A stretch of DNA of 9,292 nt from Kiloniellales bacterium (GTDB lineage: Bacteria; Pseudomonadota; Alphaproteobacteria; Kiloniellales; JAKSBE01). Within the stretch, counting starts at the first letter, position 1. Each line of letters begins with the position of its first letter. The notes beneath the pieces are model-generated. The model searched no databases. It had not been told where the DNA came from and saw nothing but the letters and a program-made list of their open reading frames with translations. Positions 5,817 to 9,292 of this stretch are shown here, one piece after another. The stretch is taken from the NCBI GenBank assembly GCA_030067055.1, contig JASJAL010000166.1, forward strand, positions 1 through 9,292. Reading direction: 5' to 3'. Both the position numbers and the translations under genes were made by a program.

Positions 5817-6988
5817 GCTGGAAAGCCGGGTTCCGGCGCTTCCGCGAGGCGGACCCGGAGCGTCTGCATTTCGCCGCTCATAGCCACCACTACTGGCCCG
5901 ACGTTGCCTTCGCAGCGCAGCAGCGCTGCTGGGAGGACGCCGCGCGCCTGGCCGACCGCAAGTGGGAGACGATCTTCGGCGAGATCGTTCCACGCGCCCA
6001 GGCCGGCATCGCCGGGATCCTGAATCTGAGCGATCCCGCCAGCCTCGCCTTCGGGCCGAACACCCACGGCTTCCTGCTGCGGCTTCTGTCCTGCCTGCCC
6101 CAGCACCGAGCGATCAAGGTCCTGACCAGCGACGGCGAGTTCCACAGCTTCGAGCGCCAGCTCCGGCGCCTGGAGGAGGCCGGCCGCACCGAGGTGACCC
6201 GCATTCCGACCGAGCCCTTCGAGAGCTTCAGGCAGCGCTTCGCCGCGGCGGCGGCCGAAGGCGGCCGGGATCTGTTTTACCTGAGCGAGGTCTTCTACAA
6301 CTCCGGCTACGCAGTCCCGGACCTGCCCGGCATCGTCGCCGCGGTGCCCGAGCCGGAAGCGCTGGTGGTGATCGACGGCTACCACGGCTTCCTCGCCCGC
6401 CCGACCGATCTCTCGGCGATCGAGGACCGGGCCTTCTACATGAGCGGCGGCTACAAGTACGCCATGGCCGGCGAAGGCGTCTGCTTCCTCCACTGCCCGC
6501 CCGGCCGGGCCGAACGCCCGCCGGACACCGGCTGGTTCGCCGCCTTCGGTGCCCTGACCGCAAAGGCCGAGGGCCGGGTGCCATACGGCGCGGACGGCTC
6601 CCGCTTCCTGGGTGCGACCTTCGATCCAGTCGGGATCTATCGCCAGGCCGCGGTGCTGGACTGGCTGGCGGCGGAGGGAATCTCGGCGGCGGCCATCCAC
6701 GACCACGCCGTCGCTCTGCAGGAGGCCTTCGTCTCCGCGCTGCCCGCACTCGGGATTCCGGGCCTCTCGGCGGACAACCTCGTCGTGCCTCTATCGGAGG
6801 CGAGCCGCGGCAACTTCCTCACCTTCCGCACGCCGCGGGCCGGCACACTCTACGAAGCCCTGCTGGCACGAAACATCGTCACCGACCACCGCGGCGACCG
6901 CCTGCGCTTCGGCTTCGGGATCTACCAAGACGAAGCAGATGTAGCGGCTTTGGTGGAGCGACTTGGCCGCCTCCAGGCCGAGACCTAA
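5813..6988 (+). CDS. Kynureninase-like class V PLP-dependent enzyme
   Basis: A 391-residue fold-type I, class V aminotransferase-family enzyme. K215 in [12 protein letters not shown] is the expected PLP Schiff-base lysine, and D188 in VVIDGYHGF should contact the cofactor nitrogen, with H191 close by. [11 protein letters not shown] (238-248) resembles the GW segment of kynureninases. The N-terminus [12 protein letters not shown] (19-30) sits where kynureninase has its LNGNSLG-like substrate-loop motif, but the wording is quite different, and the usual D-x-A-H motif is D-G-Y-H. The GTG start (5813-5815) overlaps the kynA stop as GTGA, implying translational coupling. This makes kynurenine -> anthranilate + alanine the likely reaction. 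The formamidase step between the two enzymes is not encoded here. A different PLP lyase or transaminase acting on kynurenine is possible. Family is certain; substrate is inferred from context. Confidence 0.85.
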   Translation: MSWKAGFRRFREADPERLHFAAHSHHYWPDVAFAAQQRCWEDAARLADRKWETIFGEIVPRAQAGIAGILNLSDPASLAFGPNTHGFLLRLLSCLPQHRAIKVLTSDGEFHSFERQLRRLEEAGRTEVTRIPTEPFESFRQRFAAAAAEGGRDLFYLSEVFYNSGYAVPDLPGIVAAVPEPEALVVIDGYHGFLARPTDLSAIEDRAFYMSGGYKYAMAGEGVCFLHCPPGRAERPPDTGWFAAFGALTAKAEGRVPYGADGSRFLGATFDPVGIYRQAAVLDWLAAEGISAAAIHDHAVALQEAFVSALPALGIPGLSADNLVVPLSEASRGNFLTFRTPRAGTLYEALLARNIVTDHRGDRLRFGFGIYQDEADVAALVERLGRLQAET

Positions 6989-8436
6989 CCAGCCAGGGCC
7001 TTGCGCAGGACCTCGTTGACCAGCTTGGGGTTGGCCTTGCCCTGGGTCGCCTTCATGACCTGGCCGACGAACCAGCCGATCACCTTCTCGTTGCCGGAGC
7101 GGAACTGTTCAACCTGACCCGGGTTCTCGGCAACGATCCTGGCGACGATGGCTTCGATCTCGCCCGAATCGCTGATCTGCTTCAGGCCCTTTTGCTCAAC
7201 GATCTCAGCGGCCTGCTTGCCGGTCTTCCACATCTCGTCGAAGACCTCCTTGGCCAGGCGCCCGGAGAGCGTGCCGTCGCCCACCAGGTCGATCAGGCCG
7301 CCCAGCGCCGCGGCGTCGACCGGCGTTTGGGCCAGCTCCAGGTCGTTGCGGTTGAGAGCGCCGAAGAGCTCGCCCATCACCCAGTTGGCCGCAACTTTCG
7401 GGTCGCGGCCGTCGGCCGCCGCCTCGAAATAGGCCGCCGTCTCGCGGTCGGCGACCAGCACGCCGGCGTCGTAGGGCGAGAGCCCGAAGTCGGCGATGAA
7501 GCGCTGCTTCTTGTCGTCGGGCAACTCAGGCAGGCCAGCCTCGATCTCGGAGACCCAGGCAGGATCGAGCTCGAGCGGCAGCAGGTCCGGGTCGGGGAAG
7601 TAGCGGTAGTCGTGCGCCTCCTCCTTGCCGCGCATGGAGCGGGTCCGGCCCGTGTTGGAATCGAACAACCGGGTCTCCTGGACGATCGCCTCGCCCCCCT
7701 CCAGCAGACCGACCTGGCGCTTGGCCTCGAACTCGATCGCCTGCTGGACGAAGCGGATGGAGTTGACGTTCTTGATCTCGCAGCGGGTGCCGAGTGGGTC
7801 GCCCGGCTTGCGTACCGAGACGTTGACGTCGCAGCGCAGGGAGCCTTCCTCCATGTTGCCGTCGCAGGTGCCGAGGTAGCGCAGGATCGAGCGCAGCTTG
7901 TGCAGGTAGGCACCGACCTCCTCGGGCGAACGCAGGTCCGGCTTGGAGACGATCTCCATCAGCGCGACCCCGGAGCGGTTGAGGTCGATGTAGGACTTGG
8001 TCGGATGCTGATCGTGCAGCGACTTACCGGCGTCCTGCTCGAGATGCAGGCGCTCGATGCCGATCTCTCGGCTCGAGCCGTCTTCCATGTCGAGGGTGAC
8101 GCAGCCCTCGCCCACTATGGGCTCGAGGTACTGGGAAATCTGATAGCCGGCCGGCAGGTCGGCGTAGAAGTAGTTCTTCCGCTCGAAGACCGAGTGCAGG
8201 TTGATCTTGGCCTTGAGGCCGAGGCCGGTCTTGATCGCCTGCTCGACGCAGGCTCGGTTGAGCACCGGCAGCATCCCAGGCAGGGCCGCATCGACCAGCG
8301 AGACCTGGGTGTTGGGCTCGGCCCCGAAGGCCGTCGCCGCGCCGGAGAAGAGCTTGGCGTCGGAGACGACCTGGGCATGGACCTCCAGCCCGATCACCAT
8401 CTCCCAGCTGCCCGTTTGCCCTTCGATCACCGCCAT
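6985..8436 (-). CDS. gatB: Asp-tRNA(Asn)/Glu-tRNA(Gln) amidotransferase subunit B
   Basis: A 483-residue GatB, the tRNA-binding and kinase-like subunit of the GatCAB complex. It activates mischarged Glu-tRNA(Gln) or Asp-tRNA(Asn) so that ammonia from GatA can amidate it. Recognisable features are [13 protein letters not shown] near the N-terminus, [30 protein letters not shown], the GatB signature [18 protein letters not shown] and [11 protein letters not shown]. The C-terminal YqeY-like tail ends in [16 protein letters not shown]. Length is normal for the family and all segments are intact. The ATG at 8434-8436 follows ACGGAG with a spacing of about eight. gatC and gatA, often directly upstream in alphaproteobacteria, are not here; a palindromic repeat begins 47 bases upstream instead. 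The TAG overlaps the stop of the convergent PLP-enzyme gene by four bases. Confidence 0.97.
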   Translation of the reverse strand: MAVIEGQTGSWEMVIGLEVHAQVVSDAKLFSGAATAFGAEPNTQVSLVDAALPGMLPVLNRACVEQAIKTGLGLKAKINLHSVFERKNYFYADLPAGYQISQYLEPIVGEGCVTLDMEDGSSREIGIERLHLEQDAGKSLHDQHPTKSYIDLNRSGVALMEIVSKPDLRSPEEVGAYLHKLRSILRYLGTCDGNMEEGSLRCDVNVSVRKPGDPLGTRCEIKNVNSIRFVQQAIEFEAKRQVGLLEGGEAIVQETRLFDSNTGRTRSMRGKEEAHDYRYFPDPDLLPLELDPAWVSEIEAGLPELPDDKKQRFIADFGLSPYDAGVLVADRETAAYFEAAADGRDPKVAANWVMGELFGALNRNDLELAQTPVDAAALGGLIDLVGDGTLSGRLAKEVFDEMWKTGKQAAEIVEQKGLKQISDSGEIEAIVARIVAENPGQVEQFRSGNEKVIGWFVGQVMKATQGKANPKLVNEVLRKALAG

Positions 8437-8482
8437 GCCGCCACTCCGTTCTTCTTCAACCGGCCTCTAGGATTCACTCGTC

Positions 8483-8578
8483 GTCATGGCCGGGCTTGAC
8501 CCGGCAATCCATGGTGCCGCCCACTCGATGGATGCCCGGATCTCGCAATGCGCCGCGCGTACGCGCTCCGGGCATGAC
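8483..8578. repeat. Dispersed palindromic (REP-like) intergenic repeat
   Basis: The outer arms GTCATGGCCGGG (8483-8494) and TCCGGGCATGAC (8567-8578) are inverted with two mismatches in twelve. Inside, GCCGGG-CTTGA-CCCGGC (8489-8505) is a perfect six-base hairpin, and ATCCAT (8507-8512) pairs with ATGGAT (8528-8533). This wording (catgGCCGGGCTTGACCCGGC...ATCCAT) is the pattern of a palindromic repeat I know to be scattered between genes in many alphaproteobacterial genomes. It lies 46 bases upstream of the gatB start codon, so it is probably transcribed in the gatB leader. Only one copy is visible in this window; the family assignment rests on recognition. Confidence 0.7.
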
Positions 8579-8681
8579 AGTCGAACTTGAGCTCAGCTAA
8601 CGAGACCGCCGGAACGTCTTCCAAGGTCCATTAGTTATCACCGCCTGCGGGGCGGCACCAGCCCCACCAGCAGTGCAGACC

Positions 8682-8699
8682 GGGTACCGCATGGGTACC
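8682..8699. promoter_or_regulatory. Tandem GGGTACC boxes one helical turn apart
   Basis: GGGTACC occurs at 8682-8688 and 8693-8699, an 11-base offset that puts both palindromic GGTACC cores on the same DNA face. Paired sites with this phase are typical of cooperative dimer binding. The cognate protein is unknown. It lies 110 bases upstream of the LysE-type start and may belong to either divergent gene. Confidence 0.28.
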
Positions 8700-8722
8700 A
8701 AGACACACAAGCGGACGCTGCA

Positions 8723-8737
8723 TTGTCACTGTGACAA
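8723..8737. promoter_or_regulatory. Perfect TTGTCAC-T-GTGACAA palindrome, candidate operator
   Basis: Two seven-base arms around a single base give a perfect 15-base dyad, a typical size for a dimeric repressor or activator (GntR-, MarR- or LacI-type). It stands 71 bases before the LysE-type start, in a local AT-rich patch. A possible -10 (TATAGA, 8758-8763) lies downstream, and GTGACA (8731-8736) inside the dyad resembles a -35, but their spacing of 21 is too long for a confident promoter call. Confidence 0.42.
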
Positions 8738-8808
8738 ATTGCTTGTTTTCAGATGTTTATAGATTCGCCATGCTTCCTACTCTGAATCCCATCCGGACAA
8801 CGAGACGA

Positions 8809-9292
8809 ATGATGCCCGAGCTTCTGGGGCCGCTCTTGACCTTCTGTTTCTCGACCTCGATCACCCCGGGGCCGAACGTCGTCATGGTGACTGCCTCGGG
8901 CGCGACCTTCGGCTTTCGCCGGACCCTGCCGCACCTGCTGGGCATCGCCCTCGGGTTCCCGGTCCTGGTGGTCGCCATCGGGCTGGGCCTGGGCGCGGCC
9001 TTCCAGGCGCTGCCGGTCCTGCACGACGGACTGAAGGTCGTCGGCTCGGCCTACCTGCTCTACCTCGCCTGGCGGATCGCGACGGCCGAGCGGCCCAGCG
9101 AGGGCCGGGCCGGCGGCCGGCCGCTGACCTTCCTCCAGGCCGCGGCCTTCCAGTGGGTCAACCCCAAGGCCTGGGTGATCGCGGTGGGCGCGGTCAGCGC
9201 CTTCTCCAGCCTCGAGCTCTCGCCCCTGGCCAACGCCCTGATGATCGCCATGGTCTTCGGCGCCATGGCCTTCCCCTGCTCCGCCCTCTGGG
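8809..9292 (+). CDS. LysE/RhtB-family amino-acid exporter, 3' end outside the window
   Basis: The first 161 residues of a protein that is usually about 205 residues. LysE/RhtB proteins are inner-membrane exporters of amino acids such as lysine, threonine or homoserine. The family N-terminus is clear: a first membrane helix holding SITPGPNVVMVTASGATFGF, then RRTLPHLLGIALGF. Further hydrophobic helices follow at about 46-64 and 69-85 (KVVGSAYLLYLAWRIA), then the LTFLQAAAFQWVNPKAW motif (about 107-123) and another helix running to the window end. Translation could begin at ATG 8809 or 8812; an in-frame ATG at 8770 would add 13 residues that the family does not need. The ribosome site is weak (ACGAGACGA). 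Substrate cannot be predicted. The upstream dyad at 8723-8737 suggests control by a dimeric regulator. Confidence 0.9.
   Translation, partial: MMPELLGPLLTFCFSTSITPGPNVVMVTASGATFGFRRTLPHLLGIALGFPVLVVAIGLGLGAAFQALPVLHDGLKVVGSAYLLYLAWRIATAERPSEGRAGGRPLTFLQAAAFQWVNPKAWVIAVGAVSAFSSLELSPLANALMIAMVFGAMAFPCSALW

Larger units (their letters stand above)
8437..8808. other. Divergent intergenic region between gatB and a LysE-type gene
   Basis: About 370 bases without a gene. It contains the palindromic repeat (8483-8578), a pair of GGGTACC boxes (8682-8699) and a perfect TTGTCAC/GTGACAA palindrome (8723-8737), listed separately. A small GC hairpin, CCGCC-TGCGG-GGCGG, lies at 8641-8655. The gatB promoter must lie in or beyond the repeat. 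I cannot place it with confidence. Confidence 0.55.

Noticed and set aside
4635..5993. 452-codon minus-strand frame antisense to kynA
   Set aside because: Shadow of the well-supported dioxygenase gene, with repetitive low-complexity translation.
5962..8499. 845-codon + strand open frame across the PLP enzyme and gatB
   Set aside because: It is out of frame with the PLP enzyme and antisense to gatB. The translation is Arg/Pro/Gly- and Ala-rich with no family signal, as expected from GC-rich shadow frames.

Overview
The window is high-GC DNA (strong G/C third-position bias in the confident genes) apart from one AT-rich pocket at about 3010-3290. It looks like an alphaproteobacterium, probably of the Rhodospirillales/Kiloniellales type. 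The reasons are the gene style, a dispersed palindromic repeat of the kind common in that class, a Flp-type pilin, an MlaC-family protein and a gatB gene. This placement is inferred from the sequence only.

Layout, left to right. 1-640: no gene recognised. 641-1615 (+): an agmatinase-family ureohydrolase. 1612-2406 (-): a C-N hydrolase resembling 5-aminopentanamidase, convergent with the ureohydrolase and overlapping it by 4 nt at the stop codons. 2408-2686 (-): the C-terminal stump of a PotC-like polyamine ABC permease, one base upstream of the hydrolase start. 2698-2907 (-): a small Flp-type prepilin that abuts the broken end of the permease. 2908-3353: an AT-rich leader/intergenic region with a candidate promoter. 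3354-3653 (+): a small helical hypothetical protein. 3955-4584 (+): an MlaC/Ttg2D-like periplasmic protein. 4716-5816 (+) and 5813-6988 (+): a translationally coupled pair, tryptophan 2,3-dioxygenase and a kynureninase-like class V PLP enzyme. 6985-8436 (-): gatB, convergent with the PLP enzyme and again overlapping by 4 nt. 8437-8808: a palindromic repeat and candidate operator sites. 8809-9292 (+): a LysE/RhtB-family exporter cut by the window end.

Two metabolic themes stand out. First, the ureohydrolase, amidase and polyamine permease remnant look like what is left of an uptake and breakdown locus for agmatine, guanidino compounds or polyamines. An amidase followed by a ureohydrolase would fit 4-guanidinobutanamide -> 4-guanidinobutanoate -> GABA + urea. 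Second, kynA plus the PLP enzyme would take tryptophan through N-formylkynurenine to anthranilate + alanine, with the formamidase step encoded elsewhere. The dioxygenase has the long architecture and residue spacing of animal TDO rather than of the short, well-known bacterial enzyme.

No clearly new multi-gene system is visible. The observations most worth a second look are the animal-like TDO coupled to a divergent kynureninase-like enzyme, the amidase/ureohydrolase pair beside a decapitated transporter, and the orphan Flp pilin at the break point with a long G-tract-rich leader.
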